Shown: positions 36,889 through 50,515 of the stretch, in pieces
How positions within the stretch are numbered: position 1 is the first letter of the stretch
Layout: every line of letters begins with the position of its first letter
DNA from: Luzula sylvatica
Taxonomy: Eukaryota > Streptophyta > Magnoliopsida > Poales > Juncaceae
Assembly: GCA_946800325.1 (NCBI GenBank)
Contig: OX326958.1
Coordinates: forward strand, 66,444,366 to 66,508,365
Direction of reading: 5' to 3'
Length of the DNA stretch: 64,000 bases
The notes under the pieces: model-generated
Seen by the model: only the letters and a program-made list of their open reading frames with translations
Databases searched by the model: none
What the model was told of the DNA's origin: nothing
Program-made: the position numbers and the translations under genes

Positions 36889-39800
36889 ATGGGCTATGGT
36901 GCTTCTAAGAACACCAAAATGTTAGTGCTCCCACTTTTACAACCGTTTGATCTGCATTTAGATCCGTGCATGATGAATTAATTTTACACACTTTATTTCC
37001 GTTCGTTTCTAATTTCGTCCGTTATGTCTGTTAAGCTCTCCAGTGGAAACTCTTATTTTGCACTTCATGTCTTTTTCTCTCACCACGGAATTAGAAAGGA
37101 ATATCTTCCATGTTTGTTCTTTTGCTAGTTCCCACTTCAGTCACCGCCTCTTTTAGATAATTGGCTCTCTAGCCCTAGCCACTTTCTATTGATTACCTCC
37201 CCTTCTTGACGAAGTTCCTAATGCTAACCCTCGTCACTCTCGTCTGTACTCATTTCATTTCCTGGTAAACGAATCGCATCTCTAGATCTGAATCCTACCT
37301 TTATTTTTATTTATTTTTTAACCGTCTTAATCTGACTATTGGCTTGATTCTTAACAAGAACTGGTTATTGTCAATTAAGGCTTAATTGCCTGATTAATCT
37401 TCAATTGGAGCTGATTAATCTTCAATTGGGGCTGGTTTGAATCTATAGTTTTCCAATTAAGTTTTTAACAGTTTTTTGTAGTATGTTCACTGTTTTTGTA
37501 TGGACAAGTTGGTATATTGTATGGATAATATGACAGGATGTGATGTCATGTGGACTATTTGGTAATTTGTGTGAAGATGGGTAGCATATTTAGCCAAATT
37601 ATGTATTTGTGTTAGGGTCCTTGGTATAATGGTACTACATGAAAATTCATTACTATTACATATTTTTTTTCTCACTGTTTTATTACTAATTCAATTTGCT
37701 GATCTTTTCTTTTTTCAGGATGTAATGAAGTACGGGTGTTTCGAGGAGATTCAGAGAATATATGTATCGTTGAAAGGCAGTTATGCGGGACAACCCGAGA
37801 AAATGTTGGAATTATGACAAATAGAACTAGTTAATGAGCGAAATAGAATTGCTTTGAATGTGATTAATCAACTCGAACCGGGACATTCGTCTCAAATAGA
37901 ACAGGTTTTGCGGGTTTCGCTTGACTGACCCTTGTTTTGTTGTTTTGATGGTCAAATGCTTGTAACTTTTTGGGGATTTATAATTATATTTTATGTGAGA
38001 TATTTTTTTGTAATCTAATTGTGTATGTATGTTTTGCATATTTTAAGGTGTGTGTTTATTTTTCCAAGTTCAATTATATTATGAATCGAGTTAAACCAAT
38101 GAATTTAAATTATACACCAAAACGAGAAATATAATTAAAACACCATATATAATTCATCCCCAAGTTCATAAAAAATATACCCCATATCGTAAAACATCAA
38201 ATATATAACTAAAAAGCAATAAAATTCTTTTTTCTTTTTTGATCTTATTTTATCGTACGGTCACCCTCCAAAGATTAAAAATGAGGAAATATCCATGCTG
38301 TTGAGACTATAATATTCATCTAGACTGATTGCATTAGATATAATTGTTGTTGGAATTTTAATTTAGTACCTGATATTTTCCAAATTTATTTACAGGTTTA
38401 TAGTAAGAGAAAAATTCTACAAATATGAAAAGTAAATACCATTATTCCAAAATCATATGATCGTTCCTGACATCTTTCCTTGCAATCTCTTCTAATGGTC
38501 ACTGCATACTTTAAATACCAATATTCCTAGACCAAAAAGTACAAATTTTCACAATCAAGTCAATTGCTTCGATTGCATACTAACCCATTTTCTAAGCAAT
38601 ATGAGTGGAATTGTGGAAAACTTGATTTTAGGTCATTAGGCTGAATTTAGGGGTGGGGTGGAAGAGAAGGATCATTGCCAGTACAAAAAAAATCAATTAT
38701 GAACAAGATTGTTCCATTGAACTGAGAAGAATCTGGCTAAAAGAAAATACCTGATTATTGTATGAGCGTCAAACTCCGGACTGTCCATCGCCGTGGAGTG
38801 GATTCAAGAGGTACGGGACAAGGGAGGAAGTCTTAGCCAATAGTAAAGAGGAAGCTGATCTTGTCCGATGGGCATTGGACCAGATTTCGTCCATGCACCT
38901 CCTGAACCATTCGATTTCATCAAAATAAATCATGATTAGATACATTTAACTTTTCTGTTTTCTTTCCGTTAATTAAAAATAGAAGTGGATCTTGGTCTTT
39001 CCCCCTTTAGCGTCTTCACATACCTCTCGCAAAAAATGAGTTTTTTTTTTTTAAATACACATATCAAATAAGAATTGTTTTGCACGTACTTTGTTCCTCC
39101 TCGTCTCACTCTCTCTCTCTCTCTCTCAAATATACAGTTCGCCAACTCTAGCTCTTGCCTCCATTTTCTTCTAAAGTTCTCCGCCCCAATTATTTTAGTC
39201 ACAGGCGACGATGAGCATGTCTCTCTTTTGTTTTCTTCCGGTGATCTTCTTGATGTGTATATGAAATTGTTCGGCAAAATGTCTCCATAAAGTTCTGACC
39301 TTTTATTAGTGTATTTCTGAATTAACTCATATCTTTGATTAAATAATTATTATATCATGATCTTAATAAATATTCATGATTGAAGAATCGCTAGTAAGTT
39401 AATAAATGAATTTCACCAAATAGGATAGGCTAAAACAAATTTTTGGTGATCTATTCAGCAATTAAATTTGAATATATGATTGTATTTAGAATCTTTAGGG
39501 TCCGATTCATCAATTAACATAATCCAAAATAAATGTATTTAAATATTTTTGTAAATCTGGTACCTAATCAATTAATATAATTTAGCAATTAACATAATTC
39601 AGTAATTACATTTGGAACCTACTACGTACCTATAAAATTGCATTATAATATTTTGGTATTGTACCGACAAAAATGCACTGCAATCAAAATTTGGTACCAA
39701 AAAAAGAACGCATTACAATCTTAGTTTCGTCCTTTGAGATTATGTTTGTAATTTAGATGTATAATTTTCTTATCTGTACTCTGTAGTAATATTTAAATGT

Positions 39801-40799
39801 TTATCGATATTAATTTTGCGTCTTTATTATTTGTTGATTTTTTTAATAGCACATGTATATTCATTTTGATGTGGCCATGGCCAATTGTGATGAAGAGTTT
39901 AACATTTTCCATTCAGTATGAATTAGGATAGGAAATGAACGGGTACAAATGTTGTACCAGTATGAGATGAAATATCTACATGGTACATCAAAAATTAGAA
40001 CATTTTCCTACTTCCTTAATATTATTCAATTTAATTATTCATATAGCATTTAGCAAATCTGTAACAAAATCGATCAAATTATTTGAAAGAAAATCAATCA
40101 TTGGCAGGAGGGATTAAAGTACTGAGAGTGAGAGGAGATAGAGAGGCTAGTTGCTATTTGGGTTCACGTTCTTATTCTATTCAAAGCTTCAAGAAAGAGA
40201 GGACGATGAGGGTAGAGAGCTAGTGAGAGAGAATAAATGGGAGAGATGAGGAGACCCATGTCTCTTTCCGAAACAGAGAAGAGTCATTCTATCTGAGTTA
40301 GACCAAGTTTTGGTTCAATATCGACGGTTCAAGAAATATGTTGCCATGAGGAAATTGTTTTTGTTGAATTACAAGGAGAAAGCTTTCTTCTAGTTTCTCT
40401 TATTCATATTGGGAGAGAAGAGTTCACAAGAGGGAGAAGAGAGATTTACTTTCTTCTTTTGACGAACGAAAATCAAATGGAGCCTGTTAAAATGAATCTC
40501 ATCATAATGACTCTTGATGAGATCGAACGGCTCAAGACGTAAGCGGACATGATCTTGTCCAGTGGCCACTGAACCAGCTCCGGACCCTAGTAAAGAGGGG
40601 GGAACAAAAGATGCATGTGTTTGTGTATTGAAACGAGAGAGAGGAATGAAACGGAGAACACCAAACGGAGCTGTTAAGTGGGTAAACTTAATTATCTGAC
40701 ACAGATCTAAAGGCTTATCAGACGGTTCACAAATTGAAAGCACCAACACTCTTGGTGTTCACAAATTATCTGACACAGATCTAAAAGCATAATCATAGC

Positions 40800-40803
<4 letters not shown>
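36889..40803. mobile_element. 3.9-kb element between TA microsatellites, imperfect inverted ends
   Basis: ATGGGCTATG at 36889 is mirrored by CATAGCCCAT at 40794-40803. Inside the ends, GAACACCAA...TGTTAGTGCT corresponds to AGCACCAACACTCTTGGTGTTC. Both sides are TA repeats. The interior holds one coding remnant (37719-37928), pyrimidine-rich stretches and AT-rich sequence with no transposase recognised. It may be a composite. Confidence 0.5.
37719..37928 (+). pseudogene. Exon-like coding remnant with one internal stop
   Basis: After a pyrimidine tract and CAG acceptor, 70 codons read DVMKYGCFEEIQRIYVSLKG, then TGA at codon 33 (37815-37817), then IELVNERNRIALNVINQLEP to a TGA at 37926. Codon use and composition look protein-coding, and the stop could be a CGA-to-TGA change. 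I do not recognise the family. Confidence 0.35.
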
Positions 40804-40841
<38 letters not shown>

Positions 40842-40843
<2 letters not shown>

Positions 40844-41383
40844 GCTAGGCTCATGGCCAACATTCTTGTATGACCAACGCCGGCCAACGGATTTAATTTT
40901 TCTAAATTTAAATATCAAAATCAAATTTCAACTGTATGGATATGTTCTTTATCATTTATAAATGTTATAGATTTAATTTCATAGAAAATAAAAATTTCTA
41001 TCATATTCATCATAACACGGAAAATAATTGACGGTCGAAATTTTTTATGACAAGATTTATCATAAAACAACTTGCAAAATTCAAATTTTTTTCGATGGAT
41101 TCAATTTAATTTATATAGATTGGATTAGGATCAAATTTCATAATATTTCGAGTTTTCCTTCATGGGAATCGAAAAATTGAACAAAATAAACGGTTGTGAA
41201 AATATGTTGTTGTTTTTGTTAGATCAAATTATGAAAATCACACGAAATTTATTCTACAAAGTATCTATATGATATTGATCATATATATATGGGTGGATTT
41301 TGATTTTCAATTATCGATTTAGAGAAATTAACTTCGTTAGCCGACATTGGTCATACAAGGATGTTGGCCATTGAGCCTAGCCC
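40842..41383. mobile_element. Palindromic TA-associated element, family A copy 3
   Basis: The ends GGGCTAGGCTCATGGCCAAC and the complement at 41364-41383 are flanked by (AT)n on the left (40802-40840) and TATATATA on the right. The interior is similar in layout to copies 1 and 2 but more diverged. Confidence 0.78.
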
Positions 41384-41389
41384 TATATA

Positions 41390-42830
<1,441 letters not shown>

Positions 42831-42984
42831 TATTATTTTTATTATATTAATGTAACTTTTTATATTATATCACATTATTTAATTATTATTATTATATAAT
42901 AATAATATTAATAAATATTATTTATAATTATATTTTTTTATAGGAATGGAAAATGTAGAGAGAGTGATGAAAAAAAAAACAATA

Positions 42985-43415
42985 CCGGTTTTTAAAAACC
43001 CGGAACCGAAAATAGCACCAAACACCTCTTATCAGTGCGTCATCATTATTTTCTTTTAGTGACCAATATTATAAAACCCGGTCTACTATTTTGTCCTTTT
43101 CCACGACGGATTTTTAAATCCCGTTTCTTTGTATTAATCTGCTTAATTTTGGTTAATTATGTTTTAATCCAACGGATTTTTAAAATCCTGTTTTTAGTGC
43201 TAATTAAGCTACGGGATTTACAAACCCGGTTGTCAGTTTAATTAATTGTACAGGATTTAAAATCCTGGTGATTAGTTCTATTTAATTGGGCGGATTTTTT
43301 GAACCCAGTACTATTAAATTCTTACTGATAAACCTGACATGGCAGTTGTTTTTTTGTAATTAGAAAACCGTGATTTAAAATCCCGGAGACTACGACATTT
43401 TAAATCTCGGTTCGG
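42985..43415. repeat. Array of GGATTT-AAATCC palindromes
   Basis: About nine inverted repeats of the form CCGG(G)ATTTTAAAATCC(C)GG, each slightly different (for example CAGGATTTAAAATCCTGG near 43250), spaced about 50 bp apart. No coding sequence. They may be subterminal repeats of an unidentified element. Confidence 0.8.
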
Positions 43416-43604
43416 ATTATTTCTGAAATTTTCTCAAAAAAAGGATTAGTTTTTGAATTGTGATTTCAAAAGGGATTACATGCACAAATGTTTCCCATTT
43501 CGTTCCAAATCTCTTTTTTATAATCAAATATAAGTGTCAAAATGATGCCCCACGTTTAGTTTTCTAAACTAGTGTGTCATTTGTCATAAAATTGAAGGAG
43601 CAAA

Positions 43605-43810
43605 AATTTGACTTGTAGAAATTGTTACCAAGAAAATAGGGACCGTACAATGACGGTACATCATCCTTAGACGCGTACGATGCTTATATATATATATATT
43701 ATATATATAACTTTGACTCGTAGAAATGGTTACAAAGAAAATAAGGACCGTACAATTGGTACATCATCCTGAGACGTGTACTAAGCGCGTATGTATATAT
43801 ATTATGCAAC
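43605..43810. repeat. Local tandem duplication, unit about 105 bp
   Basis: The block GAAATTG/GTTAC-AAGAAAATA-GGACCGTACAA...TACATCATCCT is present twice (about 43618 and 43723), whereas copy A has it once (near 19790). Confidence 0.8.
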
Positions 43811-43940
43811 AATTTTATAAGCTATTTACCGAACCATATCATGTGAAACTTAATTAACTCGAGCTGGTTCGTGAACCTTCATGTTTATCCACGTTACCTA
43901 CGTAAATTTTCAATTTGTTCTTTTTGTATATATTTTTATT

Positions 43941-44124
43941 GAAAAATTATTCCCTGTCCCTAGTTTTCCCCAGCAAATCGTGATGTCATCACGATTTGCT
44001 GGCTACATAAAATTTGTTCCTAATTTGCACCCTAGAATCATTATTAATTGAAAAAATTGTCCGGATACGAATTGGAGACCAATTTTTTTCAAAAGTGATG
44101 TTCAAATCACTTACAGGGGCATTT
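43941..44124. mobile_element. Copy B-specific insertion with a perfect 16-bp hairpin
   Basis: Absent at the matching place in copy A (near 20245). It contains CCAGCAAATCGTGATG (43970-43985), a single T, and the exact complement (43987-44002). Ends are not resolved and no coding sequence is present. Confidence 0.55.
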
Positions 44125-44516
44125 ATAGAAGAAAGATGTTCAAACTACTTATTTAGCATCCATATTTTATCAACTAAATAATTTAACCGACGCAACTAGC
44201 TTTTTCCTAATGTACATATATCATTAATGTATACGCACAATTTCTACATTAATGAATGTTAGTTAGCTTATTATTGAATTTTTTTGGCATTTGAGTTGAA
44301 TAATGTAATGGTGATAAAGAAGTTTCAACACATGGCTTCTTATCAGGTTATCACGGCACATGACGATATATATTTGATTATCTCTGATTAAAGAAATAAA
44401 GATAGGCCATTCAAATTCATGCAAATCGATCTAAGTTTCATTTTGATAAGATCCAAGGGCGACAAATACGGAACTTGAAAGAAATGAACTTGGGACTTTT
44501 TTGCACCACTCCTGTC

Positions 44517-44524
44517 TATATAAA
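44517..44524 (+). promoter_or_regulatory. TATA box of NPF copy B
   Basis: TATATAAA, conserved with copy A, but 215 bp upstream of the ATG instead of 79 because of the GA expansion. Confidence 0.65.
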
Positions 44525-44548
44525 CCTTCCTACTTAGCCTTGAGCTTC

Positions 44549-44681
<133 letters not shown>

Positions 44682-44731
44682 TTGAGAGAGAGAACTTGAG
44701 AGAGAGAGAGAGAGAACTTCGGAGAGAGAGA

Positions 44732-47005
44732 ATGGAAGGAATTGTAAACTGGAGAGGAAAGCCTGTAGATCCAAAGAGACATGGAGGGGTTAGAGCTACA
44801 TTGTTTCTATATTGTACGAAACTCTTTATATTTGTAAACTTTCATAATATAAATTATGCATTACCATTAAGGCATGATCATATATTTATTATACATAATA
44901 TTTTTGCATGAACTATCTGTGCAGTGCTAGTGGTGGTAAGAAGCAGCATGAATGCAGCAAACACGAATCTTGTAGGGTTTTTTCGTTCAACCCACAATAT
45001 GACAATTGCACGTAGCGTGATCCTCAGCACGAATTTTGGAGGTGCGACGTGGATGTTGTCCATATTTGGAGCATTTGTAGCAGAAACTTACATCAAGCGC
45101 TTCAAGGCTATTATCTTCTTCGGCCCCTTTGAGATCCTCGTATGTATATATTTCATCTTTGATACAAAAAAATTTATATACATGACCCAAATTAATATTA
45201 CTAATCCCTATATATTTATATATACATGCAGGGATATGGATTACTAGCATTGCAATCACACCTTAGTTCTCTCCACCCGCCTCCATGCAACGCAAACCAA
45301 GAATCTTGCGATTCTACCTACGGTTGGAAAACCACACTTATCTACCTCGGCCTTTTCATGATATCTGTAGGCGAGGGTTTCATGCGGGCCTCGACGCCGG
45401 CCTTTGGAGCGGACCAGTTCGACTCCGACGACCCCTCGGAGTCTAAGAAGAAAATTAGGTTTTTTGACTTGGCAGCCATAGCGACTTGTTTTGGAGCAAT
45501 TGTAGGGTTGATGTTTGTGGTTACTATTCAGAGTTTTAAAGGATGGGATATTGGTCTGGCGGTTTGCGCATTGTTTGTTCTCGCGGGAGTACTAGTTGGA
45601 GCTATTGGTTTCCCGTTCTATCGAAATAAAAGATCTGCTGGAAGTCCCTTGACAAGTATTTTTCAGGTATAGTATTCCATCTCATGACTTCAATGTAATT
45701 TCACTTAATCAGAATAAATGAAGCTTATGTGGTTCTTTGCCAAAAGAAAAGAATAAGAAAAAAAATAACTATTTAATCACTTCATAAGAAAAATGTGGAA
45801 ACATATACATAAATAGTATGAGTACCATAAACTAATTAGATGCGTATAATTTAATGATCACTAGGTTATTGTGGTGGCTATAAAGAAGAGAAAGATTGTA
45901 GTACCGGAGAATCTAGAAGACCCCCCAGTCACTGATCTCGCCGAAAAACCTGAAGAAATTCATCCTCGGAAAAAAGACCTCAGGTATAAATAGGAAGAGT
46001 TTTTTTTTCATTACAATATATTAAACAAATAAAATCTTACCAAATTATAACATTTTTTGTCCGATTTATTCCAATCTACGCCTTACGTCAGTTTTAAAGA
46101 ATAACTCTAAATTTCCTAATTTTTCCTTATGCGAAAGTTATAGTGTTATTCTATGTATCTTCCTCGAACTTTTAAGATACATTCCACAAACAGAAAATTA
46201 ATAGTTCGTTTTTTTTTTGTGAAGATTTCTCGAGAAAGCGTCAATATACACCGTTGATGCAGATGCATGGTCCTACTGTAGTACTTCGCAAGTAGAGGAG
46301 GCCAAAGCCTTCTTAAAATTGCTACCCATACTTATTAGCTCGATATTTTGTTATTTCCCTTTTGCTCTATTCTTCACCCTAACTGCTCCAGCAGCCTCGA
46401 CAATGAACACAAAACTCGGTACACTCAGAATTGCACCGGCTTCTCTCTACGCAGTCCCGGTTATTCTTCAATTGATCGTACTGGTATTGTACAACCGTGT
46501 AATTCTACCGTTTGTACGTAAACATACAAGCGAAACATATTCTAACTCGACCTCTCATCTAGTACGAGCCGGTGTAGGGTTCGTATTCGCATTGATGGCA
46601 ACTGTTATTGCGGCATTGGTGGAGAGAAAGAGGAGAACGGCCGAGGATCCGAAAGATTTATCTTTTCTTTGGATGTTACCTCAATTCATTCTTGTCGGTT
46701 TGATGGAGGTGACTTCGTTTGTAGGTTTGATGGAGTTCTTCAGTTACGAGTTACCCACGCGAATTAAACCATTAGCTTCGTCGATGGTGTTTTGTATACT
46801 CGGTTTGTCGACTTGGTTAGATGGAGCTCTAGTTGCTATTGTACAAAGAGTTACAAGAAATGTAGGCCATAATGGATGGTTGGGTGGAAGGACTTTCGAC
46901 GTAACAAGGCTCGATCTCTTCTACGGAGTTCTCTCCGTGGTTGAATTTATTGCTTTGTTAAATTTTGCATTTTGGGCTAGAAGATATTTACACAGACGTG
47001 CATAG
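44732..47005 (+). CDS. NRT1/PTR family (NPF) proton-coupled transporter, copy B, five exons
   Basis: Exons are 44732-44813, 44925-45139, 45232-45666, 45865-45983 and 46225-47005, with the same borders and phases as copy A, giving 543 residues. The only length difference is an extra Pro codon in exon 4 (119 versus 116 nt). There are fourteen substitutions, several in the loop and last helices (for example YELPT for YELPM, LTSIFQ for LTSILQ). As in copy A, the first helix lacks the ExxE[R/K] motif. No frameshift or stop, so both paralogues seem functional. The promoter keeps the ancestral spacing without the MITE, SINE-like and LINE insertions, but the leader carries a long GA repeat. Substrate is unknown; the clade is possibly NPF4. 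Confidence 0.92.
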
Positions 47006-48771
47006 AGCAAGCTCAACGATTTTTTATATTTAGGTGTTGATCACATTTAATTTTCTAATATTGTAAATAAGAAAGAGAAGATGGTTCCGTTTGATATATA
47101 AGAACAAGAAGATGGTGGTTATCAATTAATTATTATGTTATGTCGAGTATTTGTACGGTAGATTATATTTTTATTTTGTCCTTTAGTTAGAAATCCAAGT
47201 GAAGTACGGTTGTACGACTTATTTTTTGCTTGTGCATGCATGTGGCCATTATGCCAAAGTCAATCTTCGGCTCACTAAATAATTGTGTATTAGATCAAAC
47301 TGCCAACGTATACTGTAAACAAATAAATAATAATCGTATGTCAATATCATTGCTTTTATATTTAAAGGGGTCATATTTGTGTGATTATCATTGCTTTTTA
47401 TATTTACGAGTCCCATTACTCGTATAATTAAAGATGATCCATTATTCCAATTTAGAATTTTCCTGAAAATAAATCGATGAAGAAACAACATTACATGTTG
47501 GAAATGTAAATTATATGCATCGAGGTATATCAAATCTTCCTACAAATTAAATTAAATTCTCATTGAGAGAGGTTTAATTAATATATTATATATAGAGGAG
47601 AGCTCTTATCAGCAAGTTGCAATAAGCCAACTTAGACACGTAATTGCACATAGAAGACTCACATGCTTTTAGTGACCATCCATTAATTATGTTTTAAATA
47701 AATGATCGTTCATTAACTACCTAATAATGTCCACCAAAGTCCAAGTTAATTTGCATGTTACTCTAATGGAGGGAGGGTACGAAAAACAAAGATTTCAGAT
47801 GCCAACAACATACCGCAAACACTACACAATTGACCCAATTGACATTGACAAGCTACCAATCTTACCACGATACTTCTTTGTATCGTATCTGACGTTGATA
47901 TATTTATTAGATGCTGACAAATTCTCTCTCAGGACTATATTGTTGTTGGTCAAGAAATATCTTTTACCAAATAGCCAGTACATTTTAAAAGTCCAAATGT
48001 TTTTTTCTCCTTTTACTGGCCCCGTAGAAATAAAACTCCAATTGGTGGCCACATGTCAACACCCTAATTGAGAGCGATGGTTGATTTCAGGGTCGGCCCC
48101 GAATAAGCCACGCAAACTCCGAAACTAGATCACCAACCAAAAAGAAGCAACCATTTAGATATATAGTGTACATGTTATAAAATAAGAAAAATCAAACTAA
48201 TTACTAGAAGAAATAGACATGAAAGAATTCATTGGTTTGGAAGACAAGATATGTAATCGTTGTGGTATTACTCGTTTTTTTATATATATATAAATAAGGA
48301 CTGGGAAATCGTTTTAAGGAATAATTTTTGGTATGTCCTTCCAAAAGATCAAAATATCAAATTTGTCCCTTTAAAACTACAAATATCAAATTTAACCTTA
48401 CAAACTTAAAAACATATCAAATTTGTCCAAGTTAATTTTTGTAGTTAAAATTAACAATAAACATATAAATTGACCTTCTTACCCCTTATCGTTTTATTCA
48501 TAGACCCATCTCTCTCAACTAGCATATCCAGTGTTTTCCTATTCCCCTGTTTTGAAGTGTTCTTTTTACTCACCCCTCTAAAATGTTGAAACAAAATATT
48601 ACAAAACGGTATATTCAGATATTGATAAAGAATAAAATATATTATAATAAAATATTTTAATACAATACATACGAAATTAACATGTAATAAAATATAACAA
48701 TAAAATTGAAACCGTTTATCCGGATCACGTGAACGCTGTCCTTAGGCATTATTCCGTCCGTTCGTGCAGAC
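47006..48771. other. 3' flank of NPF copy B and intergenic DNA
   Basis: To about 47572 it is homologous to copy A; beyond that it is unique. A plus-strand ORF at 47727-48071 has no recognisable domain and atypical composition, so I do not call it a gene. AT-rich with short TA runs. Confidence 0.45.
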
Positions 48772-49008
48772 TGTTGGAAATGTCCCAAGATAATCCGGAG
48801 ATGTCGTTCTTTAAGGCACGTCCATGAGAACGACTAATGATAACCTTCTTCAATACCCAACTCGAAATAGTATATTGTGTATATAAAATAGTATATTGAG
48901 AATGTACGGGGGATTATTAAAGAACATGTATAAATGGATATATAAATATGATTCTATTATGTCTATGAGTATCTCACTGACTAAACCCTAAACCCTAAAC
49001 CCTAAACC

Positions 49009-49050
<42 letters not shown>

Positions 49051-49352
49051 CCTTGTATAATTTGATATATAGGTATGATATTTATATGCCTAGCTATCAG
49101 CATGATCTCTGGTAAATACGTTTCTAATATTAATGGACTTTATTGTTATTACAAAGATGTTACAAACAATGCAAACGGCTAAAACTTAATTCACATTTCT
49201 ATCATAGTTGTAACAGCCTAATTAATTGGTCTAGTGTAATTGTTATATATAAAATAATTATGAATACTCAATTGCCTAGTAACCAGGAATTGTATGGCTT
49301 ATTAATCCTAACTATTGTAAATATTATTTTGAGTTTTTATATTTCTTCAACA
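48772..49352 (-). repeat. LTR of an unrelated retroelement, minus orientation
   Basis: TGTTGGAAATGTCCCA at the left and TTCTTCAACA at the right form inverted ends. Immediately right, the minus strand reads GTTTTGTGGGGGAT, a polypurine tract, so this is the 3' LTR of a minus-strand element. It contains a telomere-like repeat and a CT microsatellite. Confidence 0.65.
48981..49010. repeat. Interstitial telomere-like repeat (CCCTAAA)n
   Basis: About four CCCTAAA units, the plant telomere heptamer, directly followed by (CT)n (49011-49048), within an LTR. Confidence 0.9.
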
Positions 49353-50515
49353 ATCCCCCACAAAACTCAAAATTATTATTGTTTGAAAATCATATAAGTA
49401 ATATCATATCAATATATATTTCAATTAAAAATATAAGTAGTTGGGTGTTTATATCATGCATAGGTGCAAGTATTTTACAAAATTTGAACTTCACCTTGTG
49501 TGTTAATTTATGTCTAGAGGAAGCGGAGTGAACCAAGTCTTGAACTCATACCTTTGACCTAGACTCCACTAACACACGCATAACATGAAGACTATCATTG
49601 GCGGGTTGTGCATTATTATTGGCCATACACATGTATCTTGAATTTTTCATAAGAATTATAAGGACTTACCCATGTCCCGCACCGCGGCCATATACGGACA
49701 TTCTCATATAGGTGAGTTCCTACCAGGGATGTGTGTAGAGTCACATCTCGCGGAAATTACCGCCTCGGTACTTATTAAGAGCTACTTGCTCGACCTTTAT
49801 CACTACACAAGCACACTCACCATAGGGATAGGTTTGGAGTCAATGCTCCAACAAATTGTGTGCTTTGGATCGACTTATCAGTTTGTTATTACCCATTGAA
49901 CATCCTTCAAGGGATCGTCTATCACAGATGTTGGGTTACCACTGCAAGAAGATCAATTATGGGCTTATCCTATCCCCCTCGATGAGAATTAAGGATCAAT
50001 GGATCCTTATATTTGATCATCTAGATCATTTCAATTCTTCTAGCTCGAGCTTGCAAGTTTATTTATTTATTTATTGACCTGCAATGAAAACTTGGAAAAC
50101 AAAATTTTCTCCAAACAATTTTTGTTGTTAGCATAAATAATATAACATTGAGATGATTAATAATCAGAACTAACATCTTACTATAAAGTATATTATCAAT
50201 TTATATGTGTTGTATGATATGGATATATTCCTAATAATGATCATACCAGAACTAATAATTTCATTTCCTTCTGCTTTGCATTTGATTGTATTATATATAT
50301 ACCTGCAAAATAAACTTGGAAAATATATTTCTCCAAGTATATTATTTATTAGCCAAATAATTGATATAATAAATTACTTTAAGAAATGAAAAATTATATA
50401 AATATAATTAAATAAATCAAGTCTCATATAATTGTCTTCAAAAGTTACTGTTTCACCTCAGTCACATGTTAATCTGCAAAATACAATTCGAACTCCAAAC
50501 AAAATTATAAGATTT
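49353..50515 (-). other. Non-coding interior of an LTR retroelement
   Basis: Starts at the polypurine tract beside the LTR. No gag or pol is recognisable. The stretch 49560-50000 is moderately GC and looks like the structured non-coding interior of LARD/TRIM-type elements. It ends at the LTR of element 2. Confidence 0.4.

Noticed and set aside
37598..37640. tRNA gene
   Set aside because: GGTCCTTGGTATAATGGTA looks like a D-arm, but no anticodon arm, T-arm or acceptor pairing follows.
47727..48071. Protein-coding gene after NPF copy B
   Set aside because: A 114-codon ORF in AT-rich intergenic DNA with no recognisable motif, no splice context and no counterpart in copy A.
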